A stretch of DNA of 64,000 bases from Suillus spraguei (Eukaryota > Basidiomycota > Agaricomycetes > Boletales > Suillaceae). The stretch is taken from contig JABCPU010000053.1 in assembly GCA_016800925.1 (NCBI GenBank), forward strand, positions 186,001 through 250,000. The letters run 5' to 3'. A model generated the notes under the pieces. That model saw only the letters and a list, made by a program, of their open reading frames with translations. It was not told the DNA's origin and ran no database searches. Numbering within the stretch: the first letter of the stretch is position 1; every line of letters begins with the position of its first letter. Positions 23,651-35,713 of the stretch are shown piece after piece. A program made the position numbers and the translations under genes.

Positions 23651-26142
23651 TTAGGAACCAAGGGCATCCATCACTGTCTCAGCCAGGAGACAGTGGGGTG
23701 GAAAATAGACCCCAAAACGTTGAATCCACGACATCCAGGAGAGGGAATTTACATTCTCAGTCTTCATCCTCAGAAGAGGACGAATCTTCATCAGAAGAGG
23801 AATCTTCATCAGAAGAGAGCGAATCTTCATCGAATCTTCATCCTCATAGAGGGAGGGAATCAGTTCCGCAGCGGTCTCGTCGAGCGCTTCAAACAAAAAG
23901 TCCTCGATGACATTGCTTGACGATAGTTCCGCTGGCTGTGGTGCGGGTGTAACCTCGGACGAAGTAGGTGAGGGTGGGGCGGAAAGTAGATCCCCAAACG
24001 AATCCTCGACATCCTCAGAGATGGAGGGAGTCAGTTCCGCAGCAGTCTCATTAAGCGCTCCAAACAAAAAGTCATGTTCGATGACATTGCCTGACGATAG
24101 TTCCACTGGCTGTGCGGGTGTAACCTCGGACAAGGTAGGTGAGGGTGGTGCGGAAAATAGATCCCCAAACGAATCTTCGACATCCTCATAGAGGGAGGGA
24201 GTCGGTTCCACAGTGATCTCGTCAAGCGCTTCAAACGAAAAGTCCACCTCTGTAGTAGGTGGATAATTGCTAGAAGATGGTACAGGTGGTGGGTCGGGTG
24301 TAACCCAAGATGCACCAGGTGATGGGGGGGCGAAAAATAGATCGCCAGATGAATTGTCGATGCCCTCTGAGGGGGTGGGATTCGAAGGCTCAGCGGCCCG
24401 GTTGAAGATCGACAATGAAAATTCAGCCGCGACAAACGGTAAACCATTACTGGAAGATGGTAAGGGAGGCACGGCAGCCGGCTGCTGTTGGATCGCCTTT
24501 TCTTTATTTTGAGCGTTGGATCGCGCGGGTAAAGATGGAACCCCTGGGGCGCATATGAAGTACGCAGGATCATCGACGTTCCTCCGGTTTGTGTGGCCTG
24601 CACACCGGAATGTTGGATCATCGAGCTCGGTCCAGGTCTCTGGACTCTAAAGGTAAATTGCTGTTGCTGATGTATTGCAACAGGGGCCGCAGGCATAGAT
24701 GTGCTGCTCCCAGCAGCCTGAACAATACCCGGTGTAGCCACAGGCAAGGGCGGAGTCTCAGAGCTCGCTGCAGAGCCTGAGGAAAATGGTCCAGCTGCGA
24801 TCGTGCTAGTCCCAGCCACTTGAACGTTTGCCTGTGTGCCTTCCAGCTGTAATTTAGCTCTATTTTTAACACATTGACCAGTGTTTTTGTGTCTGCTAAA
24901 CGCATCTTTGCGTTTAAAACTATAAAATCAACATCTCAGCCCCATGGTCACATTTGAAATAAGAAGAGTACTCACGAATGGTTACATAATGACAAATATA
25001 CTCGGCTTGCGGTACAGCAGAGTCTTGCTGGTGCGACTTCGTCGCCGTTACATGCTTATGCACACTGACTTCCAACATTGGATTGACATGTGCACATGCC
25101 AACTTAAGACATTTCCACCTTGATTTCCCATCCGCTCCAGGTTGAACCAGTTCCTGATAAAATAGTCGTCAGCGGAATGGCAAGAACTAGATAAATAAAA
25201 TTGACTCACAAAATTTGCGTCGCCCTGAGGACGATGACGCTTTTGCTTTTGCTGCGGCATGTCAGCATCATCGACCGCCTTCCTCTTCGAACTGCGTGTA
25301 GAACTCCCCTCCGCTGGGCCTGCGGACGGTACCATAGGTACCGCTTGTTGATACTGTTGCTGGTGATATTGTGGCCCAGCAAAAGGCACAGGAGGAGGCA
25401 AGTATGCAGGAGGCGCCTGCGGCACTTCTTGGTTTAGGGAAAGTACACGAGGATTCACGGCCTGAGGTATTTGCGGCACATGTCCTGGGGCTGGAGGGGG
25501 AGGTGCGGCATTTTGTAGAGCTTGCTGAGGAAGATGGGGAACCTGCACTGCAGGAGCATATACCTGAGGAGCAACGTTGACATGCAACTGGGGAGCACCG
25601 GTATGGTACATCTGAGGAGCGGCAGGGGCGTGCATTTGGCCATGATACGGTGCACCAGCCTGAGGTATGGGGTAGCCACCATAATAGTTTGGTGCGGGTA
25701 AATGTTGACCATACGCTGGCCACAATTGAGGAATGTGGGGGTGACCATGAAAACCGACATTCCATGCCTGAGGTGGCATTCCAGGAGGTCTATATCCATT
25801 GCCGAAGCCAACAACTTCTTTTGCGATCCCATTAAACGCGACAAGGGAAGGCCCAGCGACGTTCTCGTCAGGCATCGCTACATTTAAAGGTTGCGCCTGT
25901 GGATAATCCTGAGCTTGGGGCTGAGCCTGAGCCTGAACCTGGGGCTGGGGCGGTTGATTATTTATTAAATTAAATACGGGCTGAGGTCCTTGCTGCACCG
26001 GGAGAGGTGGTTGGTCTCCTGTACCTTGAAGCTGGGGCTGTTCCCGCTGATTTGTCGCAACGAGTGTGATGTTAGGAACAATAGGTATATTTCCTGTGTG
26101 CGAATTGTTTGGGGTTGGGGTGGATAGACAATTATTAGACAT
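23651..26142 (-). CDS. Pro/Gln-rich protein with zinc-finger core and acidic repeat tail
   Basis: Exon 1 (26142-25210) is rich in P, Q, A and Y, with an NLS-like SSKRKAVDD and KQKRHR near its end. A 56-bp intron leads to exon 2 (25153-24972), which has CLKLACAHVNP, then HKHVTATKSH. Exon 3 from 24919 reads FKRKDAFSRHKNTGQC, so exons 2-3 form a C2H2/C2HC-like finger. The donor GTACTC at 24971 keeps this frame; the stronger GTGAGT five bases away does not. Downstream come Ala/Ser/Pro-rich linkers and three imperfect repeats of about 50 residues (DSFGDLFSAPPSPT) read from 24472 to about 23870; the frame change near 24530 needs a short intron I could not place with confidence. Probably a nuclear regulator; I do not recognise the family. 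Confidence 0.65.
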
Positions 26143-26916
26143 GTTAACGATAGAATGTTTGAGTGGCGATAGGCCCTAGCGTGTGGTTAGACCAGGTAAG
26201 TAACAGAAGGAAGGTAAAGTGGATGAGTATCTTACAGTACACAAGTGAGGTATGAAAAGTAGGCAGTGAATGAGAGTGATGAGGAAGGCGAAGAGACACA
26301 AGTGCTCGGTATTTAAATTGTTGAGCTATTTGCTTCAAGTGGTAAGCAATTTCAAGCGACTGTGGCCATGACTTCCTTTTCTACGCTGTGGAATATGATG
26401 TTTTATCCTCGCAAAGCAAGTGTACAAAGGGAAAGACCCACAGATTGTATATTTTTTCAACGGACAATGGCACAACACGCAGCCCGCCCGGAGATTTCCC
26501 CGCACAACTGTGGAAGACTCAATTAGTCGGACTGTCATCCTCTGGAATTTCAGATTTATTTTCGTCTTTGGCTGCGACTGTTCATGGAATTCTCCTCGTG
26601 CATAAAGACTTGTCATTTTCTCCAGAGCTGCAGCTAGCCATTGACATTGGACATCGTATACTCGATAATTTGATTCATAAAAATCTATTAACACGAACAC
26701 ATCAGACAGGGGCTGGATGATCGACGATTCAATTAAGGGATATCACATCTAACAGTGTGGCACGTGACAAGCACGTGTGCCCGATTCCCTTCACTCAGTC
26801 ACTGTTACCTAAAGTTTAAACAGTTTATCATCATATGTGCTTAACAAGCAGATAACCACTCACCGTCACTAGATCACATTCACATCACATCCACAGTAGT
26901 TTACGACACTTGCAAC
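26143..26916. other. Intergenic region
   Basis: It contains the promoter of the zinc-finger gene (a TTTAAATAC box on the minus strand near 26312) and the 3' region of the arginase gene. The ORFs here show no motif. Confidence 0.45.
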
Positions 26917-28791
26917 TCAGAGAAGGGTTTCGCCTGTGGACACACCAAATAGTAAGCATCACTGATGACCCACGTTGTAGGTAGTCCCTGTGGGTACCCC
27001 AAAGTGCACGTTTTATCATGTGTACCCATTCAAGAACGGTGGACCACCGCGCAAACAACGTGCAACCAGATGGACGACTTACCCAAAGCAGAACGGACCA
27101 ATGAGCACCCCACTGTGACCGTCTGGCGCACACTCTCAGCGTCTGCAAGCGCGGGGTTAACCTCCTGCGTGCGATAAATCAAGTCAGATCACATCAATGC
27201 GAGCCAAGATGTAGGTAAGACACATACCATTAAATCAAGCGCGACGAGTAACCCAGTCTCATGAATCGCCTCACAGATGTAGTGTCCTTCACGGAAAGTG
27301 AGCCCACCGCGCACCTGCGTATTTTCGGTTAGTTTTGCTCACTGACTTGGCATTTAGTTTGACTTGAAATTAATTTGTTTGGGAATAGAATATCTGCCCG
27401 CCGTGTGCTTGGAAATTCCTGCCACAGATCAACCCCAGCCACACAAGGCATGTGGACTACAAAGCGTCTGCACAAGCCAACATATGTTTATCGCATATGT
27501 GGCGTGTCTGAGCCCCCTTCAGGGCCGGGACGCATAGAGAATTATGGGCATTTTTGTGGACATTCTCAAATCTTCAACCAACAAAGGCCTTTTTTTCCAG
27601 CACGTACTAAGTCACTCAAAGCGCTCAGATCGCACGGCTGACTTCATCCCACTCAAGAAGTACGTGCCAAGAGACTGTAATACTCACCGGTGTGCCCGTG
27701 CTAGGCGCAACGCTCGGGTCGAGCGCGTCAACATCAAAGCTCAGATGAATAGGACGGTCTTTTTGCGGGTTGACATGGTCGAGCGCCATTTCGACCACCT
27801 TGCCAATGCCATAGCTAGGTGAAGCACATTCAGGTGAGCGGCCTTGTCTCCACCAAAACCCAAACTTACCGATCAACCTCATGCATGCTAAAGGCCTTGA
27901 TGCGGTGTTTCTTCAAGATCTCCTTCTCGCCCTTGTCCACGTCCCGCAAACTGATGTAGACGAGACGCTCAGCAGGGAGGTGAGAGACCCAGTCGAACTT
28001 TGCAAGGACCGAGTCTAGGGATGGAGCGGGGGGGTTGAGTTTGAGGAGAAAGGAGAGAGGCATGCCGTAGATGTTTCCACTGTCGGTAGAGTAGATCGTG
28101 TTGATATCTGCATGGGCGTCTATCCAGATGACACAAGCTTGGTCATACGCTCTGCGGATATGATGTCACTACAGTGGAAGCAACTCGTATAACTGTAAAT
28201 GCTCACCTCAGGGTGCCTGAGATAGTGCCCATGGCTAAGGAATGATCTCCGCCAAGGGTGACGGGGAGGTGCCCCATCTCTGCATGAGCCTGCACGGCGG
28301 ATGCAACACTCTCGCAGACCTGTGCAACGAGAAAAGGACTTCTCAACTTCGCGATGGATGCACTTAACGTATCAACAGCGGGTTCAGTTGTCGCATTAAC
28401 TTGGATGCCATCGGGTGGTGGAGAAATATCCTCAAATTGGTGGTGCCCATCAAAAACGACGCGCCATCCGAGTTCTTCGACCTGGTTAATGAGCCCTGCC
28501 TGGACGAGATGGATAGGACCTTTGTCTACGCCAAGTTTTGACTGAATGAGTAAGTAATATGAACAATACTGGTACTATTGGGAGAACTGACCTGACCACC
28601 GCTATAGCCGATGCCGTAAAATTACCGTCACGCGAGTACAGCCGCTGGAATGCTCACCTAAACGGACATCCTAAGATTAAAAAGGCGAGGAATCAGTACA
28701 GGACATAGCGAAGCTAATCCGATAGGACACACGTATGTACAGCAACTGTCTTTGGGCTCGGCAAAAAATTGTTAGAAGGTGCTGACGACAT
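26917..28791 (-). CDS. CAR1: Arginase
   Basis: Exons on the minus strand: 28791-28733, 28670-28658, 28601-28592, 28541-28207, 28151-27870, 27814-27688, 27314-27228, 27164-27083 and 26933-26917. Arginase marks are CPFSGGQ with SKLGVDKGP, the manganese motifs [20 protein letters not shown] and [18 protein letters not shown], then [16 protein letters not shown] and the end SALGETLL. The enzyme splits arginine to ornithine and urea. The last coding exon is 17 bp after a 146-bp intron; without it the protein would end in an unrelated tail. CPFS and GGQ are each on a micro-exon (13 and 10 bp). The first exon ([18 protein letters not shown]) clearly belongs, but no GT-AG choice joins it in frame to the 13-bp exon without a stop, so the 5' model is unresolved. 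Confidence 0.9.
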
Positions 28792-29535
28792 TTTGAAGGT
28801 TAACGGTGAGTGGAAAGTCAAAGCGTCAGCGGTGGGTGTGGTTGACGAGGGAATCTTTTTCGAGGCTACTGATATCAAGAAGGAAAGAAAAAGTATATAA
28901 GGACCAGGTGATCACAAGGCTAGCCTCGTTATTAGCAAGATCCGAGTCGCGCGCTTGGCGGTACTTTCCGGGGTCGACGTTGTGCGTTGTCGAACGAGTC
29001 GATGAGGAGAGTCAGACGTAATTCATGATTAGCGTTCCATGAACGGAGCGGTACTGTGATTGATTGCTACGCTCTGTCGCACCTCCTAGGTCTCACAATG
29101 TCAATGCTCTAAGCCAAGAGGAGTGTAAAAGGAGAATGCCGAACACAGGGCTCAATATTAGTCAGCTTGTAAACCTTAAATATACAGCCACTGAACTTTC
29201 AGGTTCTGAGTTCCTGATAGCGGCATCAAAACTTTATGAATTGTTTGCTGAAGACTGAAGGGGGGGGGGGTTTATACTAATTTAGAACATATCTAGATAG
29301 TTGAATCAATGAAAAACATATGTTGAAGGGCGCTGCTCACTCAAATACAGTATTTTGGATGTCATGTGTGAAAAGATGTGACTTTTGATATTGTTAAGTC
29401 GTGTCTGATATCAATAACGCATCTCTTATTACAACTCTTATGCCCTCTCTGTCCTGTTGGCATACCGACTATCATTTTCAAAGACACACTCTTGTTTATT
29501 ATGTATTCTAACACTGCCCATCGCATGCAGGCCGG
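28792..29535. other. Arginase upstream region, left edge of the transposon zone
   Basis: Contains the arginase promoter, a run of ten or more G near 29262, and AT-rich sequence up to the first solo LTR. No gene recognised; the ORF 29064-29258 has no motif. Confidence 0.4.
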
Positions 29536-30507
29536 TGTAGCAAGCAAAGTCATGCTGACCGTCAAACCCCCATTTTTGACAAGCATCTCATTGCCGTCTG
29601 CAGTGGCAACTGAGCAATTCCCTTATAGCGAGCAAATAGCCTTTTCACTCCACTAAGGCAGAACCATTCTTATTCTGTGGACCCTTACTGGATCCTCGGC
29701 TGATGCCCTCATTCCCGTCCAAATCCATCTAGATCCATTGGTGCGTAGTTATTTGCTTCTGCCATTACTAAATCTATGGCAGGATTTACCTTACGTCTCA
29801 AGGGGCTGCTGCATGCTGTGGGCCTCTTAATTAATACCCTGTTTATTTTCTTTCTCACTACCAGACTCGCCTAATTATCTCATATGGGCATGAATATGTT
29901 AAAAGGACTCATCATACATACATTACCGCTACTTCCCGTTACATCCTGTCTATTGGACTTAGTATCTGAATGCTCACTAGTCTACATCAATTTGCCTTTG
30001 GACTTTTTCCATTCAAATCTCGCTCATCGATTTAACTGCTGGTAACTTCACCGCTTGAAGTACTGCACTACTTTCGACTTTGCTACTCATAACCGGACTG
30101 TGGCCAGTGATCTCGCTGGGTTGCTTCCCCTTTTACTGCCTCTTTCATCGCCTACCTCGCTCATACAGAGCCACCGCTACCATTACTGCTACTGCACTGC
30201 GGTAGCAGCATTATATTCCTTTCACAGATGTCTCTTTTGTTCTTGCTCTCGCTAGCTAACCACTACAGCTATTCTTACTGCGCGAGTATTGCTGACATCG
30301 TGCTAGTACTGCCAATATACCATAGCTGCCGCTAACTTCAAAAGTCGAAGTCTTCATTTCTTTATTAGTACTTTCATGTTTCCCTTCGCACTAACTTAGA
30401 AGGAATTGCTTCTATTGCAGTCCTCTTGGGTTGAACATCTCACTCGCACCTTCAGTAGGATTATCGTTTGTGCTTATACTTAGGCCAGCAGTAGTTTATT
30501 TGTTTCA
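29536..30507 (+). mobile_element. Solo LTR, family E4 copy 1, target duplication CCGG
   Basis: The 972-bp unit begins TGTAGCAAGCAAAGTCA and ends GTTTATTTGTTTCA-like TG...CA termini. It is flanked by CCGG at 29532-29535 and 30508-30511, a 4-bp target duplication. A second copy of the family is at 35714-36673. It has no internal coding region, so it is a solo LTR or a non-autonomous element. Compared with copy 2, many CG dinucleotides here are TG or CA. Confidence 0.8.
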
Positions 30508-31518
30508 CCGGTTCCCATTAATTTACAACACTTCAGCACCCAGCATCAGTAACAACTCAAATAAAACTTCATAACACAGATCAAATCACATGTCTTCTCA
30601 TGATTCCAATATATCTGGACATTCTCACAGTCCCACCATAGATTTTCAAGTACAATCACACCCTGATGATTCAGATGGGTACTTTTCAGATTCTTATACT
30701 TCGCCTGATACACTATCCAATCACTGGGATTGTGATGGTAGATGTGATTCCCAAGAGTCAGAACCCCTGCATATACCATAAATTGCCCTACCTCCAGACT
30801 TCGACATTGATGCGGCACTTAAATTAAATACTGCCAAGGCGCTGTATAATGTATTCATGGCAAATGGCCTCAAGATTGATGGCAGTGGTCTAAAATGGAC
30901 CCTTCATTGTCCTGACTGCAAGGTATGGTGCCAGACCAGCATACCCTCAGGCTTTATGCTTTGGCATGAAGGCCAATTCAGCTCCTTGGTCAGCCATCAA
31001 GGCAGCAAGCAGTGCATTCATGTTTGATCATTATTGTGTGCCGATTCCCTTAACCCCACATTCTCACCTTCTCAGCCTGATAGTACCAACTTGGACTTGG
31101 ACCTGAACCCTTTGAATTTCTCAGATTCTGAGACTCAACCGTCATGCACTGAAGTCAAGGAAGCTTCCATTGATATCCCCACAGTGCTCAGATTAAATAT
31201 ACCTGATTCGCTCCTTAAGGTGTTGGCTGGACACCTGGCTGTTGGCATCAGCAATTGGTCACACTGGACTCTTCAATGCCCTGACTGTGACAGATGATGC
31301 CAGACAAGTGTCTCATCTGACATCTCTCTCTTTGCACCTGGTCAGTTCAAAGCATTCAGCAACCACCAGGGAAGCAAAAAGTGTCTGTGTGCAGCAGCTG
31401 TTAAAAGGCAGACAGTATCAAGCAACATGCCTGATGGGAACGAGGCATCAGGTTCTCAGGCTATTCTGTCAGATCATCAGTATGTTTCATTTTGGTTCTA
31501 ATCGTTACATCACACTGA

Positions 31519-32276
31519 TGTCATATACCATACTTCTGATCTCAGATCCGATCATATCCGATCGATTCTATTTCTGTCCGGTCCACAGATCCTGTCCGGA
31601 TCACCCATCTGAATGTGCCCACTTCTTGCACTCTAACTCCCTTGTGGATACCTGCGTCTATCTTCTTTCGTCATTCCTCCTGTTTCCGGTATTCTGGCTG
31701 TGTATGTTTCCATCCTGTGTCACTGATCCATTATCTGTGCTTCATTTCCAACTCGTGCTTACTGATCTGCTGTGCATTAACTAATAGACTTCCATTATAC
31801 ATCGTACATAGCCCTCGGTCCTGGACTCGTTGATTATCCGTACTAGATACTTACAGTATATAAACCACTTGTAGATCTCCATAGAACCTTAGTTTGAATA
31901 TCATCTTAGATTCTGCTCATTCTGTTTCCTCTGGACTTGAGTTACTTTCTGCTCTAGTCATCTTCTGAGACTTGGGATTGATTCCTTTAGTCTATATCTC
32001 TGACTCTATCTTCAGATCGTCTACCTCTGTTAGTTTTCAGTTAGGAACTCATTCTGAACCTAGCCTTAATACTCGTTCCATCTCTACGCTCTGGATAACC
32101 TTTGGACGTATCATATCTGATACCTTTGGACGTCTGGATCCGTCACGCAACTCCTTCCGGATCTTTGGACGTATACCTACCCTCTGAAATAAGGGGCATT
32201 ACTCAGGAAAGGGGCACAGTGCACGAACTGAGGCCAAAGCCCTTCGGATCTTTCACCTTTGAGTATGGTCTTAACA
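31519..32276 (+). repeat. 5' LTR of the gypsy element
   Basis: 758 bp with TG...CA ends. It aligns along its whole length with 39026-39782, differing mainly by transitions, for example at CG positions in the first 60 bp. A truncated reverse copy lies at 46963-48179. Confidence 0.92.
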
Positions 32277-32846
32277 GTATATTCAAACTCACACCTTTCC
32301 GAGTAACATTCTCTAAACCATCCCACATCATGCCTCCCCAAAAAACTCAGAACACTCTCTGAGGAGCTGGTGTAGAGAAACAATCCTGCCTGGGGGGACA
32401 GGTATAAGAAGCAGGGAGCAGTATGTTCAGCCCAAAGGGCTTCTGACTAGCCAAAACTCAAGGGAAGGAGAGAGAACAGTCGAAGATAGTGGTAATGTTC
32501 ACTTCAGAAAACTAGGTATCCAGGAGCTAACTAGTGAGCTATGAAAGCTGCCAAACTAGAAAAGCTGCAGAGAGAAAAGCTACACAAGAACTCAAATGAG
32601 TGAGGAGCTAACAGTACTGGAACTAAGTAGAATCCTTGGTGGTGCAAAGAGTGAAAGGTCAAGTGCTTATGTAATCATCAAAAGTGCGAACCTAAGGTAA
32701 GGAAAGTCCAAGTATGAGACACCATGCAAAAACTACCTTTTCAAGCCCAGCCTGAGTTTGTCTGTCACACCGGACTTGGTCCGATCCAATGAGATCCGAC
32801 ACCCCATCGTCCAAACATTCACCAGCTTCTCCAACGCCACGCAAGC

Positions 32847-34165
32847 ATGAGTGACATAGGTCAAAGCATCTCCGCTCATCAGGCCAGACCGGATCCGGTT
32901 ACACCAACTCGGAACACAGATGACCCAGACACTAATTCATGCCCGACCATTCACTTTGATGATGAGTTGCATGGCAACCCACCGGATGATGGAGGTGATG
33001 ATCCAGATGATGAGGATCCAGATGATGAAGAAGATAATAACCATCTGAACCCTCAGGACCAGGTCCTAGCTCAACTATCCATAGCCATTAATCATCTCGC
33101 TCGCAGTAGCCATCGTACCACCACCTTGGACGATAGAAAAGTCAAAATCCGTGAACCAGATACTTTTGATGGATCCGAGCCTCGCAAGCTCCGAGCATTC
33201 TTTGTCCAGTGTGAGCTCAACTTCCAGAGCAAACCTAACATGTTCCATTCCAGACGCACTAAAGTCAACTTTGCCCAATCTTACCTCAAGGGTATGGCTC
33301 TTGAGTGGTTTTGAACCGGATCTCCTTTTGGATGGGTATAGCAACCATCCGGACTGGATGGATGACTACTCCGAGTTCATGCTTGAGCTCCAAACCAACT
33401 TCGGAACCTCATGATCCCTCTGGAGACGTGGAAATGTCAAGACTCTCACCCAGACCATCGACACCCATTACTGGGAGCGGAGGGGCGAAGTCACCTGAGA
33501 GAGTAAAGCCACCTCTTCCAATCCTCCTAGGCAGTCAGCATCCAACCAGACAAACTCCAACTCATCTGGATATGATACACCCAAATTCAATAAGCCCACA
33601 TCCTCTACAACCTCCTCTGCCCCCGAAGCCTTCGGATCTTCCTAACATTGTTGGTGCGGACGGAAAGCTAACCACCCAGGAGCGTCAGAGGTGTATCGAT
33701 AAAAGGCTCTGTATGTTCTGCGGTGGACCTGGTCACACTGCCGGGACTGCACCAAATCCACTTCGTGCACTGCCAAAGCCATGCTACTGTGCTCACTCTG
33801 GAAACTGAACTGGAAGCCTCGGATGAGGCAAAAAATTAGTCCATGACCCTCCTGACTCTGTGCGGGATGAGGGTCACATTGGCCCAATCCGTACAACAGA
33901 GCTACAACTCAATGCTGTAACTCTTCCTGATCCGAACTCTCTGTGTCCATACATCTCTCTTCCGTCTTTCTCCAATATATCTGACTTTCTGGCCCTCATA
34001 GACTGTGGCTCCTCCCACTGCTTCGTAGACACTGATTTCATCCAAAAACATAAAATTCCTACCTATCAGATTCCTCTGCTTCTGCTCCGTTTGTTTGATG
34101 GTACATGCAATAACAATATTGTCGAAGCCATAAAACTTATCCGTCCGATTCCTCCTCCGGTGTAA
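32847..34165 (+). pseudogene. Gypsy gag and protease, frame-shifted
   Basis: The gag part starts with MSDIGQSISAHQ and an acidic run (DDPDDEDPDDEEDN), then DTFDGSEPRKLRAFFVQCEL and GMALEWF, typical of retrotransposon gag. After 33304 the frame shifts and a Pro-rich linker leads to a CX2CX4H zinc knuckle (CMFCGGPGHTA, about 33713) whose last Cys is only in the next frame, one base off. The protease active site is FLALIDCGSSHCFVD near 33990. Several frame changes make it non-functional. Confidence 0.8.
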
Positions 34166-34599
34166 TCACCTCCGACACGTTCTACGTTACCCCTTTGGAT
34201 TCCTCATGTTTTATCGTTCTCGGATATAGCTGGCTCACCCAACACAATCCATTGATTGACTGGGTATTGGGCAGCATCAAGTTCCAAACTACTGTACAGG
34301 GAATGCCATTGACCCCATCCGCATCATCGCTGCCTCCGGACACACCATCCATGGCAGGAAAATCCAATTTGACACCTCCAAATATTCCATCCAAAGAAGA
34401 ATCTTCCCCTCCAATATCTCCGTTGCCTCAAAGCATCCCATCCGTGGCAGAGACTCCTCCTCTGACCAAATCCGAACCCTCCGCTGGCACTTTGGTCCCT
34501 AACATATCTCTGATAAATGCAGTGACCTTTTGCCATGCCTGCAAGTTAGAAGGATCCACTCAGTTCAGCATCTATCTCCATCCCTCTGGGGTTAATCTC

Positions 34600-35705
34600 T
34601 GATCTGCATCCATATTATCTGAACCTCCAGACCTCTCCAGAATCCCTTCCGAATACCATGAGTTCGCAGATGTCTTTGATAAAGGCAGAGCCAGACAGTT
34701 ACCTCCTCACTGACCCTATGACCTCAAAATCGAGATAGAGGAAGGAGCTAGTCCACCTCTCTGAACCATATATTCTCTCTCTCTGGTCAAGCTTGAAGCC
34801 CTCTGGAAGTTCCTCAATGAAAACATCTCGTCTGGACTCCTCTGATCCTCGTCCTCTCCTCATGGAGCCCCTGTCCTGTTTGTGAAAAGAAGGACAGTTC
34901 CCTTCGCCTTTGTGTAGATTTCCAAGGCCTCAACCAGATTACCAAAAAGGACCGTTATCCATTACCCCTCATTGCTGACCTCCTAGACTCTCCGAGCTGT
35001 GCTAAAGTTTACACCAAAATTGATCTCTGTTCTGCTTACCATCTCGTCCAGATAGCGGAAGAAGATCAGTGGAAGACTTCCTTCCAAACGTGCTATGGTT
35101 CCTCTGAATGGTTGGTAATACCAGAAGGCCTTACAAATGCTCCAGCGGCTTTTCAACACTCCAGCGGCTTTTCAACACTCCAGCGGCTTTTCAACACTCC
35201 AGTGGCTTTTCAACGCTTTGTTAATAGCGTGTTTGCCAATATGCTGGATATATGCGTTATTGTATATCTGGATGACATCCTTTTCTATTCTGAAGACCTC
35301 GTGAGTCATAGGTAACATGTTTGAGAAGTACTATGCTGCCTCCGTAAACATCGACTCTATGCCAAAACCAAGAAATGCGAATTCCACTCATCCTCTGTCG
35401 AGTATCTTGGTTACCTGCTATCTCCAGACAGCTTGACAATGTCGTCAGAGAAGATCCAGTCTATTGTCAACTGGCCAGAACCTCGGAAGATCAAGGACAT
35501 TCAATCCTTCCTCGGGTTTGCTAATTTCTATCGTCAATTTATCTTCAACTACTCAGATATCATAGTTCCCCTCACTCGGCTTATGCGCAAGGGAGTTCCT
35601 TGGAACTTTTCCGAAGACTGTCAGAAATCCTTCAGAGCACTCAAAAAAGCCTTCACTTCTGCTCTGGTACTTACCCACTAGATTCCGGATGTTCCTATAG
35701 TTGTG
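34600..35705 (+). pseudogene. Gypsy reverse transcriptase, broken, ends at RNase H start
   Basis: Read in mixed frames with several stops, this segment shows the RT order: [11 protein letters not shown] near 35010, [11 protein letters not shown] near 35125, the catalytic YLDDILFYS with the aspartates at 35271-35276, then GYLLSPDSL, SFLGFANFYRQFI and PLTRL. The coding match ends at VVET (about 35705), the first beta strand of RNase H, directly before an E4-family LTR. A 19-bp unit is present four times in a row inside it (35141-35216). Confidence 0.85.
35141..35216 (+). repeat. 19-bp unit repeated four times inside the RT gene
   Basis: Units TCCAGCGGCTTTTCAACAC start at 35141, 35160, 35179 and 35198 (the last with one change and a variant end). 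Three extra copies add 57 bp, a multiple of three, so the RT frame continues into RFVNSVF and YLDD. Confidence 0.95.
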
Positions 35706-35713
35706 GAAACCAA

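Noticed and set aside
28792..30600. tRNA or rRNA genes in AT/GC transitions
   Set aside because: No cloverleaf with internal A and B boxes could be assembled here or elsewhere in the window by eye.
31242..31784. 180-codon plus ORF
   Set aside because: It crosses the border between host transposase and LTR; a chance fusion.
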